Shown: positions 11,159 through 22,050, numbered from the stretch's first letter. The stretch: 64,000 nt of DNA from Silene latifolia (GCF_048544455.1 NC_133534.1:39990217-40054216), one strand, 5' to 3'. Notes: generated by a model from the sequence alone, not told the origin. Made by a program: numbers and translations.

Positions 11159-13471
11159 TGATGACCGGGTTTTCGCCGTCACTTCCGGTACCAAAAACAA
11201 TTTATAAAACCAAATAAAAGTAGTATTTATTCGGGTGTCGAACACAAAGATGGCGGGGGTTAGATACTTGGTTTGTTTAAGTCTTTAGTCTAGTCAAACA
11301 AAAGTAAAGTTGATTTATCTAAAACTAAGATGCAACAAGGTATAAAATTTAAACTAAATGAAATTGTTTCTTAATTAATAAGGGAAGGCTAAGGTCTTTG
11401 GGTTCACAAAGGGAAATTAGGGGGAGAAACAAGGTCTAACAAGAAAAGGGTAATAATAGTGGTCAAGGGTTTAAGACTAATTTCTTAGTCACCTTAAGCT
11501 CCTCAATAAGTTGTCACTTGATCGAGATGAACTAGCTACAAACTAAGCATAAAGACTACCCAATAGCATGAGCACCAAGACGGATCGAATGCATCAAAGA
11601 GATGTTCTAACTTTCATTAAAACTCATCTATAAGCACTTCTAAAACTATCTAATAGCACAATGCACCAAGGTAAGCCAAACATGTTAATGTAATGTCCAA
11701 TTTTCATTGAGACATTTCCACAAACACTTCAAATGCATTAAGAGTAGAAACCACATAATCACCCAATTCAAAAGGGTAACAACCCAAATTCATCCCCTTA
11801 ATTACCCAAATTCCCCTATGACCTTAGATAAGACTACTCACTCATGTTCATGGGTGAGAAATTAACAACAAATTGCAACAAAACACAAGTAAACATTGTA
11901 AACATGATAAAGACTAATACTTTGGATGAATAACAATTAAACAACATAAGAAATGTAAACAAATGAAAATAATGTAAACAAAAGATGAGAATTGTACCAA
12001 CAAAGAGGAAAGTAACAATCTTGGACAATAATGGAAGAATGAATTTCTTCTAATCTTCAAACACAACCCAAAATACTAATTGTATACTAATGAGAGATGA
12101 AGAACTTGCATAAACAAAGGAAGAATTTAACTAATAATTAAAGAAAGATTGCAAATTTTATTGAATGAAAATGAGAGAGTAAAAATTAGGGTTCTTAAAT
12201 TACAATATAGAGAGACTAGAGAGAGTAAAACTAAAGTAAACTAATTTCTATCTAATTCTATGGTAGTGTAATCTCTAATGTGTTTCTAAAGTTGTCTTTT
12301 ATACTAGTTATTAATATTAATAATACTACTAATTAGTAATTACTAATAATAATGATAATAATAATAATAATCCTAATAATGATAATAATACTCCTCATCT
12401 ATCGACACATATGACACAAACAAAACAAAATTAAAGAGGAAGGGGAAACACGGGAAAAAGACGACAAAACGCAGCAAAGGGGGGGCTCTGCCGGTCAGCC
12501 GGCGGTCGGTGCGAGGTGCCGGCAGCGCGTAGCTTGAAGAAAGGGGTTGAATTAAATGGGGTGTAGTCTATGCCGGCATGTCGGCTGCCGGGCAACCGGC
12601 ATAGAGCACAAGAAATTGATGCAAGGTGGATTGTGGTGTTGCGTGCCGGTAGCCCGGCTGCCGGTGGCTAGGACCGGTAGCGAGTCTTCATAAAAAGGAG
12701 GTAAATAGCGTGTGCGGCTACCGGCAGGGCATGTCGGCCGCCGGCAAGCCGGCATGGAGAACAATGGTTTCCAAATAACTCGTTTCGATTCCGAGTTCGA
12801 ATCTGATTATGCTTTGGTGATGGTGGAGTTGCTTTTGTTGTCGTGGTGGTATGGTGGTTGAATGCGGATGTCGGGTTGATAGAGGAATTGTTGCTGGTTG
12901 TCGTTGCATTGAGAAACGGAGCAGGGGACGTCAATGGTGGTTTGCAGGGGAGGTGTTTATGGCAGGGGAAGTTGGTGAAATGAAGATGGTGAAAATGGAG
13001 GTATGTTAATGGCGTTGATGATGGGGATGACTGAATGAAGGTGAAAGTTGGGCTGCTGTGGTGATTTCGTATGACGGAAAAAATGGTGATGAATGATGCA
13101 TGGGAAGATGATGAAGAAGCAATGTCCTGATTACAGTGAATATGCGTCTAAGTCAAAGTTGACTTTGCTACATTTGATTAATGCTATACTTCGTATTTGA
13201 CCCATCTCAATTCCATCTCGATTTACTCTAACTTGAATCCCATCTTTATTATTCTCCTTCACCTACAAATTATAATTAATAAAATAATTAATATAATAAC
13301 ACAATAATACTGATATTATATAAAAACCCGACTGAATATTAAAGATAACTACGAGGACTAATTATTATAAATTACTAATTTAAATGAGCTATATAATCAA
13401 TGAAACGCACAAAATCGAGTCGGAATAAGCTATAAATGCGGGGCAAAATATAACCAAAATACGACTCATCA
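11159..13471 (-). repeat. 5' LTR of T1
   Basis: Direct copy of 2787-5103, 2313 bp. TATAAAA on the - strand at 12297-12303. The GC-rich box cluster at 12485-12755 includes a CCGGTAGCCCGGCTGCCGG segment replaced by unrelated bases in the 3' LTR. Confidence 0.93.
12485..12755. repeat. GC-rich cluster of CCGGC/GCCGGC boxes in T1 5' LTR
   Basis: Counterpart of 4115-4385, upstream of the 5' LTR TATA in element orientation. More boxes are intact here than in the other LTR. Confidence 0.75.
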
Positions 13472-13510
13472 GGTACTTACCACCAATGCATACATCATAA
13501 TTGGGATACA

Positions 13511-13876
13511 TTAGGTCAGGACTAACCAGGTTGGCCCTGATACATATAACCAGTCCACCCAGATGGGAGAATTTTCAGGAATCCATATGTCAGGATCAGC
13601 AGTAATGATCCCGTTATCCTTCAAAATTTTCTCAAACTCAGGTTTGAGACGATTGGGAAAAGAGTGTTGTTCGTCGGGAGCCTTCATCGGCTTAAACTCA
13701 AAAATTTTGTAGAAGATGGTGACTTTATCAACAGCTAGAGTAGGGGATGCATCTCCAAGAGTGATGAATTGATTTCCAGAAGATTCAGGCTTATTTTCAG
13801 AAATATTTTCAGGGTTTGGGACGAAAGGTGTGCCAGGAGCAACGTCAACCCTGGTTGATTTTCTTTTTACAACCAT
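13511..13876 (-). pseudogene. N-terminal part of the T0 antisense ORF
   Basis: From ATG 13876 (MVVKRKSTRVDVAPGTPF) the frame runs to a stop at 13511, just short of the T1 insertion. The motif ADPDIWIPENSPIWVDW matches SDAEVWVPEIGPVRANW in the T2 antisense ORF, and both are preceded by a helical F-x-x-I/L-L-K segment. The start was chosen because a TATAAAT lies exactly 135 bp upstream, as in T2, and because the basic N-terminus matches in kind. An in-frame ATG further upstream at 13990 would add an unlikely Phe/Leu-rich N-terminus. Role unknown; such extra ORFs are known in Tat-lineage elements. The rest is at 2381-2786. Confidence 0.65.
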
Positions 13877-14004
13877 AGTTAGATTTTCAAGTAATTTTTG
13901 GGAAAATAGATGAAGGTTGAAGATAAAGATCGAAGAAAGACTGGGAAAATTATAGAGGAATTGATCAAGTTTTGGTGGATAATAAAGCATGAAGTGAAGA
14001 AATT

Positions 14005-14011
14005 ATTTATA
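14005..14011 (-). promoter_or_regulatory. TATA box of the T0 antisense ORF
   Basis: TCTATAAATAA on the - strand, 135 bp from the ATG at 13876. T2 has TATAAAA 135 bp before its antisense ATG. It implies a promoter internal to the element, firing against pol. Confidence 0.55.
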
Positions 14012-14143
14012 GACGGTAAAGATTGGGATTTACTGCAACTAGCCGTTTTCTTAATGATAAAGCACGGTAAATCGTCCTGGAGATGTTGTCAAGAGATAAA
14101 AAGAGAAGGTTATTTCCTCATTACTGGACGACCCAGCGATAAT

Positions 14144-14161
14144 AAGGAGATAAGGGGCAAT
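14144..14161 (+). promoter_or_regulatory. Polypurine tract of T0
   Basis: AAGGAGATAAGGGGCAAT directly before the LTR start TGTTAGACC. The identical core AAGGAGATAAGGGGCAAT precedes the T2 LTR on the other strand (16735-16758). Confidence 0.8.
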
Positions 14162-14973
14162 TGTTAGACCTGGAATTTCGCACTACTAACAGGATAGAAT
14201 TCTACCCCGGCCTGACGATCAGGGCAGGTCTGTCAGGGTAGTCCAAGTTTGGCAACAGTCAATGAGCCTAGACTCCCGCATCATCTTCAAGATCAAGTTC
14301 AACCCTGGTCTGATAATCCGGGTGTCAGGACGTCAAGCCACCAGGGTACAAGAAGGCAGGCACCACGCAGGAGAGGACAACGGTCAAGTGTAAGGTCAAC
14401 ATTTGACCAAGCTATGGACAATTATACCACATAAATATGGTAGTTAAGAGGAAGATTTGGTCATAAAGAAAGAGCATTAATAGGCATTAATGCGCAATTA
14501 AGGAGCAATCAAGACAGTAATTTAAGAGAAATATTCAGCATTAAGTACAAAGATTTGGTAGCCGTTCAGCATGTCTATAAAAGGAGGATTTGAGGATCAT
14601 TTGGGAGAACAAGGCTTACTCTAACATACACAACACGTCCTACACAAGAATACATACTACAAGCTAAACAATACTTAGAGCTTATATTACAAGCATTATC
14701 ATTATCACTCTTATATTCTCCCAATTACATAGTGAAATCCTCTCCTGGCTTGGTGCCCATGGCTTTTTTCCCATTCAAGGGTTTTTCACGTATAAATCAA
14801 TGTGTCATATTTTCTCATATTGTTCTTTACTTTTACTTTCGTTTCTATATACGTTATAATCAACCTTGCCTAGGTATGGTCATGATAACATCAAAAGAGG
14901 ATGATACTAGTTAACCCCCACACTATTCTACCCTGTTCGTATTTCCAGCCCTGCGCAAAATATGGACAAAATA
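14162..14973 (+). repeat. 3' LTR of T0 (Tat lineage)
   Basis: Starts TGTTAGACCTGG after the polypurine tract. It ends GCGCAAAATATGGACAAAATA; the copy of the tail at 47384-47503 ends ACAAAACA, so the terminal CA has mutated here. TATAAAAGG is at 14576-14584. Copia coding sequence begins immediately afterwards. Confidence 0.75.
14576..14584 (+). promoter_or_regulatory. TATA box of the T0 LTR
   Basis: TCTATAAAAGGAGG in the middle of the LTR, the expected position for the retrotransposon promoter. Confidence 0.5.
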
Positions 14974-15976
14974 GTATTAATTCCTGTTTTATCAAAGATA
15001 ACAAGTTTCCTGATTGGTGGGGACGTCGGCCTCGCACTTTTGCCGACCTTCATCGTGGCAAGAACGATGGGGCAGAGACAGGTAGTTTGGGCTCGAATTC
15101 CACGGGTGGTTCAAGGACTCCTCCTCCTGCCAATGGTCCTATTGTTCATGCTAATATCGTGACCACGGGTGGTCCTTCTGCGGCTTCTTACTCCGTTGCT
15201 TCTTCCGACCGGTTATCTGGTACGTGTCGAAATTATATAATAGATAGTGATGCATCTAATCATGTTACAGATGACTCGACTTTATTAATGGAGCATGAGA
15301 CTATTTCGCCATGGCCGGTGGGGCTACCCAATGGGCAGCGAGTCATAGCAACTACCATGGGGATGGTTCATATCGCGAACAATTTTATACTTCATCGGGT
15401 TTTGTTTGTTCCCACTTTGGCTTATAATTTAATCTCAGTTTCACAATTAACTACAAACAATGATTATATTTTACAATTTGCTAAATATTCTTGTGTAATA
15501 CAGGATCGTTCCCCGAAGATGATGATTGGAGCAGGTGAGTTGCGGGATGGACTATATTTTCTTCACTTGGATGACAGGCTACACATGGTTCAAGCAGTGG
15601 GCGCGGTAGGGACAACTGACTTGTGGCATCGTCGGATTGGCCATCCAGGTAATCAAGTGGTTAAATTTATTCCTTTAGCTCGTAATTTTAATTCCAATAA
15701 ATGCTCGGTGTGAGATGTGTGTCATCTTGCTAAACAGCATCATCATAAATTTGATTTAAGCGATAATATTGCTAATGAGGTTTTTGATTTAATTCATTGT
15801 GATCTATGGGGACCGTATCGTACTCCCTCTTGTGGTGCTAAATATTTCTTAACCATCGTCGATGATCGCTCACGTTCTGCATGGATATATTTATTGCTTG
15901 ATAAAACGGAGGTCACCGACATGTTTATGAATTTCTTAACTGTTTTAGCAAGATTTCACACGAAGATAAAGTCTTC
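14974..15976 (+). pseudogene. Copia retrotransposon fragment: end of gag, protease, GAG-pre-integrase and start of integrase
   Basis: One frame with a single TGA (15711-15713) runs KFPDWWGRRPRTFADLHRG (end of gag), then a protease site IIDSDASNHVT, then LWHRRIGHPGNQVV (GAG-pre-integrase), a CHLAKQHH zinc-like segment, then CDLWGPYRTPSCGAKYFLTI and VDDRSRSAWIYLLLDKTEV (integrase core). The usual DSGA protease site is DSDA here. It is cut on the left by the T0 LTR and on the right, after FHTKIK, by the T2 LTR; reverse transcriptase and RNase H are absent from this window. It is the oldest visible layer of this locus. The KFPDWWG motif suggests an Ale/Retrofit-type lineage. Confidence 0.85.
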
Positions 15977-16734
15977 CCAGGGATTTAATTGCAGGGCAAT
16001 CTAACTCAAATAATTATGCCTGACTAATACGATGAATAACTTAAAACAATGAATAATAAAGTGAAAGAGAGAGATTTGTACGTGGAAAACCCTGGGAATA
16101 AGAGAAAAAACCACGGGCACCAAGCCAGGAAGGATTGTCATTATCTTTTAGCGTATCCTGATAGGGAATATGTATGTCAGGCTAGTGGTAGAGTATAAGT
16201 GCTTAGTAAATATGCTCAAGGTGATTACAATTATGAAATGAGAGTAAGGTTGAGTGAATAATAGATGATGCCCCTTCTTTCTTCTGATTTGCTCTCTATA
16301 TCTTGCAAATAATGGCTCTTGCATGTTTGTTTTAGATGTTCCTAGGTAATAGGCCTCGTGCCCTATTTACCCGGAGGTGGTTATTTGACTCTATAATCCG
16401 CCTACCGCTATCTTTGCTCAGTCATCTGCTCCATATTTTTCGTATATTTTGTTGAATAGGTCTTCCATTAAAGTAGGAACAGTTTATATAGGTTTTAGTT
16501 GTGCTTTAGTTGTTGCCTGACTTGTTTTAGTAGTGCCCAACATACGGCTGGTGAGTTGTTCCTTCAGGTCTGGCCTGGATAGATGGCCTAACCTGTCTTT
16601 CCCTCCTGGCTGGCACCTGCCTAGGTATAGTATGCTTTGTATTGAGTTACTTCCGTTCAGGCTATGCTTGATATTTCTTTGCCTGACTTTTGTCTGATTA
16701 GGCAGGACAATTGTTGGCAATTCTTGGCCCAACA
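15977..16734 (-). repeat. 3' LTR of T2
   Basis: Starts on the - strand with TGTTGGGCCAAG against the polypurine tract. The far end is uncertain by some tens of bases. It carries the phrase ACGTGGAAAACCC near 16080 and CCACGGGC near 16110. Related in its start to the T0 LTR but clearly a different family. Confidence 0.65.
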
Positions 16735-16758
16735 ATTGCCCCTTATCTCCTTGTTTCC
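16735..16758 (-). promoter_or_regulatory. Polypurine tract of T2
   Basis: GGAAACAAGGAGATAAGGGG then CAAT on the - strand, directly before the LTR. It shares the 18 bp core with T0. Confidence 0.8.
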
Positions 16759-16953
16759 ATTGGATCTGGCCAGGAATGAGGAGATAAAAAATCGGGCCAG
16801 GCAAAAAATATAAGAATCTTAACCGAAAAAGAATTTGAGAACCTTTCAACTTCCTAACGGCTAGTGTCCATAAATAAGGTAGGTTCATCAAACCCTATGA
16901 GAGTCATGATTGAACGCATCCACTTGCATTATCCGTTGGATTGTTTTTGCGGC

Positions 16954-16960
16954 TATAAAA
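16954..16960 (+). promoter_or_regulatory. TATA box of the T2 antisense ORF
   Basis: GCGGCTATAAAATGC, 135 bp upstream of ATG 17089, followed by a pyrimidine-rich leader (TTCTTTCTCTCTTCTC) of plant 5' UTR character. It lies inside the element between the polypurine tract and the antisense ORF. Confidence 0.6.
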
Positions 16961-17088
16961 TGCTTTGAGCCGTCATTTGATTTCACATTTTCATTCTTCA
17001 ATTCTTCAAACTTTCTTTCTCTCTTCTCTAAATTCTTTGTAAGACAAATTTTCCTGTTCAATAATCTTCATACTCCAATCAAGAAAAA

Positions 17089-19274
17089 ATGAGCGGTGGA
17101 AGAAGAAGGGTTGCTGCATCAAAGGCTGCTGGGGCAGACCAGCCTCCGGTGGAGGTAGATGTCCCAGAAATTATCCCTGAGGATGAAGTTATGGAAATTT
17201 CTGCCCCTTCAGAAAATCTATCTATCACACACAAGGGTGTCACTTTTGCCCCTATGAAATCATTGTCTACTTCATTCTCTGAAGCCAATCAAATTAAACC
17301 TTCTTTTGCACATTTGTTGAAGGGCAAAGATCTACTTCCTCTGATGCTGAGGTATGGGTCCCTGAGATTGGTCCAGTCAGGGCTAATTGGTGCAGTCCTG
17401 GCTGGTTTTGTATTTTTGAATGGGCGTTCAAGGGGGGTTGCAGGCTTCCTTTTTCTCCGTTTATGGTTGAGGTTATTAGGGCCATCAGGGTTGCTCCTTT
17501 TCAACTTATGCCGATGGTTTGGAAGATCGTTCAATCTGTTGAACACCTCTGTGCCAAGCACAACTTGATGATTACTCTTGAGGATTTCAAGAATGTTTAT
17601 CATTTGAAAAGTAATACTACTGGACGCTTCAACTTTCGAGTCAGGGCAAAGATGACTCATCTGATAACCAACTTTGATTCAGGTGATGATAAGGGTTGGA
17701 CCACAACCTATATGTTCATCAGGGCATATTCTATTGCCCCTGATCTAGATTATCTTAGCTATCCGGCCGTGGAGGGTGGTAAGTTCTTTTTCCTGCGTTC
17801 AATTCAAATTATAATAGTATGTAAATCAGATTTTAATGAAAAACTTACTTGTGTTGTACCATAGTGGCTGACTGGACTTGTGATCCTGATGCTGAGGGGT
17901 CGGCTGAACGGATTACAGCTTTTATGGCCTTGCCAGATGAGGAGAGGATGTGGCCTCCTTGTCTTGGTCAAGAGCCTCTACCTCGCTTCAGGAAGGCTAA
18001 GCAGAGTACTTATAAGGCTGCTAAAGGTGCCAAGGCTTCAGTGGCCTCATTGTCAGGCAGTAAGTTTTTGTCTTTTCTATGTTGACTTTGATGCCTGAGC
18101 ATTTGTTAGTATTACTGATATAGAATTTTGTCGTGTAGCTACTAGGCTTCTGCAAGGATTGCTAGTTTTGGCTTATCTTTGGTAAAAGCAGGCGTTTATC
18201 AGATTACAGGGGAAAAGTCCTGGAGTAGTGAGGCTACGGGGAGTGACAGTATGCTTCAAATCCAGGTCCCTAATCATCAGGCTCAATTGGTGTCTCCTCC
18301 GCAGGTTGCGGTTGATCTTGATGACCCAGTCAGGCTGGCAAAAGAAAAAGGTTGGATGAGGTTTCTGAGGGAGTTGGTGGTGATGATATGAGTGAGGTTA
18401 GGGAGGTCAGGGCTAGGTTTTCTGACGTTCAATTTGCCAAGGAATAAATCCAGGCTGAATCTTTCCTGGTTGATGATTCTTATTATAAAAATCAGGCTGA
18501 GGAGATGTCTGCTCAGGCAGTAGCTGCTATGTACCATTCCAGGGACTGTGCTGCTAACCTAATTACCATGCTGCAGAAGGTATAGTTCTTTTTTCCTTAG
18601 TTTTATTTTTGTTGTACGTTTTTCGCTCTAGCTTGCCTGATTTGTGATCTTCTTGAAGATGTAAATGATATGCTGAAGGGTGCTTGTGAGCTGAAATCTT
18701 CGAATGCCAAGAATGAGACTTTGGACTGGGAGGTGTAATGCCTGAAGAAGGACGCTGAATCTTTGAAAACGGATTTGGAATTGTTAAAAAGGGAGAATGA
18801 GTCTTTAAAGAAGGAAAATGAGGTAGGCAAGGCAAGACTGGTTGTTGAAACGTCCAAGTTGGGGTCTGCTCAGAATGTTGTGAAGTCCATCCAGGCTAAA
18901 CTTGCTCAGTCCAGGATGAATTGAAGGATGAGAAGCAGGCTATGCAGGATCTTTTGAAAGCAAATGAGGAGCTGGCTGCTGAAAGGGATGTGGTAAAGGG
19001 TAGGTATAAGGATGTTGCCTTGTATTTCTTTGGCAAGGGTCGTGTTGACGCCATGAAGGAGCCTGTGGAAGTCAGGCTATATTGGAACCCGGAGGAGGAA
19101 ATGGCTGACCTCAATGCTACCTATCCCGATCTTTGCAAGCTGCATGATGATGATGAGGTTGATTCTCCTTTGTCCAAAGACAAAAGTGGTGAGGCTGACG
19201 AGGATGAGGATAATGAAGAAGAGGAGACAGCTGATGAGGGCATAGGTTCTGCTACTGCCTCCAAGGCAGGTTGA
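17089..19274 (+). pseudogene. T2 antisense extra ORF, multi-exon, coiled-coil C-terminus
   Basis: Starts MSGGRRRVAASKAAG. Exon 1 (17089-17778) carries SDAEVWVPEIGPVRANW and GWFCIFEWAFKGGCRLPF, like the putative gypsy-type transposon domain (PF04195-like); a frameshift lies near 17320. An intron with GTAAGT donor and TAG acceptor fits at 17779-17864 and keeps frame into ADWTCDPDAEGSAERI. A second (18060-18138, GTAAGT...TAG) and probably a third (about 18579-18650) follow. The C-terminal half is a long Lys/Glu coiled coil (LKKDAESLKTDLELLKREN), then ADLNATYPDLCKLHDDDE and an acidic tail ending 19274. Several stops and small indels make it a pseudogene. It is opposite in direction to pol. Function unknown. 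Confidence 0.75.
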
Positions 19275-19304
19275 TGGTTTTATTTAGTATAACCTCTTTT
19301 GGCC

Positions 19305-19570
19305 GATCCGGGGGGGGGGGGGGGGATGGGGGAAATGTTCCCTGGACTGAAGTTGCTTTTTCCTTGGTACAATTTGAAGTTGCTTTGTTATCCCACCCGG
19401 GGGAGGGGGGGGGGATGTTCCCTGGGCAAACTTTGTTCCTTGCTTTTTCCTTGGTACAATTTGAAGTTGCTTTCTTATCCCACCTAGGGGGGGGGATGTT
19501 CCCTGGGCAAACTTTGTTCCTTGCTTTTTCCTTGGTACAATTTGAAGTTGCTTTCTTGTTCCCGTTGTAT
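19305..19570. repeat. Tandem array of about 100 bp units with G-runs
   Basis: Three partial units each carry a long G run (19311-19335, about 19400-19416, 19488-19496), then ATGTTCCCTGG and TTTTTCCTTGGTACAATTTG plus AAGTTGCTTT. It sits just past the 3' end of the antisense ORF. The phased G-tracts could form G-quadruplexes. Homopolymer lengths may be unreliable. Confidence 0.85.
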
Positions 19571-20178
19571 GCTTTGGTCTGATTAGATAGTACCTGTAAT
19601 AATGCAATTTGAGCTATTTGTTAAGATAATGCCTGTCAGGAGGGCTTATGGTCCTCAATCCGTTCAGGAATTCGTGGCTCTTTAGCCTGTCTGGAGGGCT
19701 TTTTGAGTAAGAGGGAGAGTTGCATGTCATGAGGGCTTATGGCCTTCAGCCTGTCAGGAGGGCTTAAGACAAGTGGTCTGGATTTATTTCACCATCATAC
19801 CTGTCTTTTCATACTGAGCTAAGTTTTTGTATGTTTTTTAGATGTGGCAAAAATGCCAAAGTTTGTTAAGCATTTCTGGGATGCTGGTTGAGGTTGGGTG
19901 GAGTGGCCCTCAATCCTGAATATTTGTTTAAGCATGCAATTATAATGGCCTAGATAGTTGCAGTAGAGGCGTAAAATAAGTTTTCAGGATTTAACATGGT
20001 AATTTGAGACATATGGTAAAAATTGTGGTTATAACAGACAATTGCAACTAGTAGAAAAGCACACATAAAGAACATAGAAGGAACATGGATCATTTTATTC
20101 AGGGGGTTATATATAGAATCTTGTGAGGTAAGAGATAAGGTTAATAGTCTTACCTGGTTGTAGTATAAGATAAGTGGT
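19571..20178 (-). other. T2 spacer between integrase and the tandem array
   Basis: No gene. It holds several copies of CCTGTCAGGAGGGCTTATGG-like phrases (19630-19770) shared with T0, and AT-rich sequence that would be the 3' untranslated part of the pol transcript. Confidence 0.6.
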
Positions 20179-21405
20179 TTATACATGAAATAGTTTTAAG
20201 TGGGAGATGTTCCAGGATCTGGGGATCATTTCTCCGTCCAGAGTCTGCAGCCTGTATGCTCCCTCCCCTACTATTGAATCAATCAGGTAAGGTCCTTTCC
20301 ATGCAGGAGCAAGTTTGCCAGCATTCTTATCTTTTGTATTCGGGAATACTTTACGTAGGACTAGGTCCCCTTCCTTGAATACTCTGATGTTCACATTTTT
20401 ATTATAGCTTCTGGCTACTGTTTGTTGGTATGAGGCTATTCTGATCTTGGCTGCATCTCTCAGTTCCTCAGCTAGGGTCAGGCTGTCTTGCATTAGTGGC
20501 CGGTTTTCCTCCACGGTGTTCAGGCTGCACCTGGTAGTTGGTACATGGATTTCTGCTGGGATCACTACTTTACAGCCATACACCAGGGTGTAAGGGGTCT
20601 GGCATGTGGATGTTTTAGGTGTAGTTCTGTCAGCCCAGAGGACTAGAGGGAGTTCTTCAGCCCACCTGCCTTTTCTTCTCTTTAGTTTTTTCTTCAGACA
20701 GCTGATTACCACTTTGTTGCTGGATTCAGCCTCGCCGTTGGCTTTTGGATAGCCTGGTGTGGAGGTCACCAGGTTGATATTCCATTGTGCACAGAAGGCC
20801 ATTGTCCTTTTTCCTACAAATTGAGTGTCGTTGTCACAAACTATTTCTGAGGGGATGTTATATCTACATATTATGTTTCGCTTGATGAATGATATGATAT
20901 CCTTCTCCTTGACTTGCCTGTATGAGTCAGCCTCTATCCATTTTAAAAAGTAATCAGTCATGGCTAACATGTAGACTTTTTGTCCTGGAGCTTGGGGTAG
21001 CTTGCCTACAATGTCCATTCCCCACTTCATGAATGGCCAGGAGGCTAAAATGGAATATAGTAGCTCTAATGGTTGATGAATGAATGGGGAGTGAAGTTGA
21101 CATGCTTCACATTTTGAGCTGTAAGCTAGGCAGTCAGCTCTTAGGGTTGGCCAAAAGTAGCCTGTCCTTAGAACCTTGCTTGCCAGGTTTCTGTCGCCTT
21201 TGTGGTTTCCACAATATCCATCATGTATGTCTTCAATAACTTGTTTGGCTTCATGAGGCTCCAGGCATCGCAGGTAAGGTCTAGCCTGAGACTTTTTAAG
21301 TAAGATGTTATTTATAATGGTATAGGTGGAAGATTTAATTCTAAGGGCCTTTGCTTCATGCCTGTCTTTGGGTAGGATCCCCTGTAAGAACCAATCATAA
21401 TATGG
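20179..21405 (-). pseudogene. T2 integrase
   Basis: Longest intact frame is 283 codons (21030-20179); the same frame can be followed upstream to about 21405 with the zinc-binding region HDGYCGNHKG, then [15 protein letters not shown]. The core shows the catalytic triad: Asp in MKWGMDIVG, Asp in IVCDNDTQFVG and Glu in PKANGEAESSNK. The C-terminal part has FKEGDLVLRKVFPN (GPY/F-like module with GKLAPAWKGPYLI) and ends SWNISHLKLFHV. This enzyme inserts the element cDNA into chromosomes. The catalytic residues look intact although the rest of pol is broken. Confidence 0.88.
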
Positions 21406-21589
21406 TTTGGTTCAGGTGTTTTTGTCCTCAATGATGGGACAATTTGGTCAGGTTTTGAAATGGTCGGTTCGAGCAGGTGAACAATGGGTATCTTATAAAA
21501 TATAGCAGGGCTGAAATTTGATCTCAGACTTGCTGGGCATCAGCCTGGGTGTTTAAGTTTCTTGGTATTTGATCAATGTCAAATGAACT

Positions 21590-21841
21590 AAATTTTTGTA
21601 AAGGTTTTTGACATAGTCTAAATAAAGAATCATTTTGGAATCCTTTGCAGCATCGGTTCCTTTGATTTGATTGGAAATTAAAAGTGAGTCAGGTTTTACC
21701 TTGAGATTTTGCACGCCAAGATCTATACATACCTTGAGTCCAGCTATCAGGCTTCATATTCAGCTTCGTTGTTTGTTGCTTTAAATTCACAACTGATAGC
21801 CTGAGCTATTAAATCCCCTTGTGGTGATTTTAGTACTAACC
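21590..21841 (-). pseudogene. T2 second (archaeal-type) RNase H, part after the TRIM
   Basis: The - strand reads LVLKSPQGDLIAQAISCEFK, then ATNNEAEYEA, then after a frameshift GLKVCIDLGVQNLKVKPDS. This is the additional RNase H known from the Tat lineage; the same block begins this window at 1-190. It is cut by the TRIM upstream and decays downstream toward 21410. Confidence 0.75.
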
Positions 21842-21846
21842 CTAGG

Positions 21847-22050
21847 TATAAAAATCCGACCCACCACGGTCGTAACACAATCCCAATAAGATGGGATGTG
21901 TACCTTTGGGCCCATTACTTGTCCTCACTTAAGCCCAAAAGCACGAGGCCTTGTTACTAAGTGGTAGGTGGAATCCCTTATAAACATATCACAAGCTCCA
22001 TATTTTCCCGATGTGGGACAACTTTCCTCTCATACTCTTGGGGTGTTACA
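21847..22050 (-). repeat. 3' LTR of the TRIM
   Basis: 204 bp, near-identical to 22198-22401. It contains CACGAGGCCTTGTTACTAAG and TGGGACAACTTTCC. Confidence 0.92.

Larger units (their letters stand above)
2787..13471 (-). mobile_element. T1: complete Athila-like Ty3/gypsy LTR retrotransposon, gag-protease only (non-autonomous)
   Basis: Two 2.3 kb direct repeats (2787-5103 and 11159-13471) start TGATGACCGG and end CGACTCATCA. The 5 bp GGTAC occurs immediately outside both ends (2782-2786 and 13472-13476), a target-site duplication that fixes the boundaries. A perfect 18 bp tRNA-Asp primer site, a polypurine tract and a gag-protease frame are all oriented on the - strand. The 6055 bp interior has no reverse transcriptase, RNase H or integrase, so movement would need enzymes from a relative. 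The LTRs differ at roughly two dozen sites over 2.3 kb by eye (about 1%), so the insertion is young. It sits inside the antisense ORF of T0. Confidence 0.93.
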
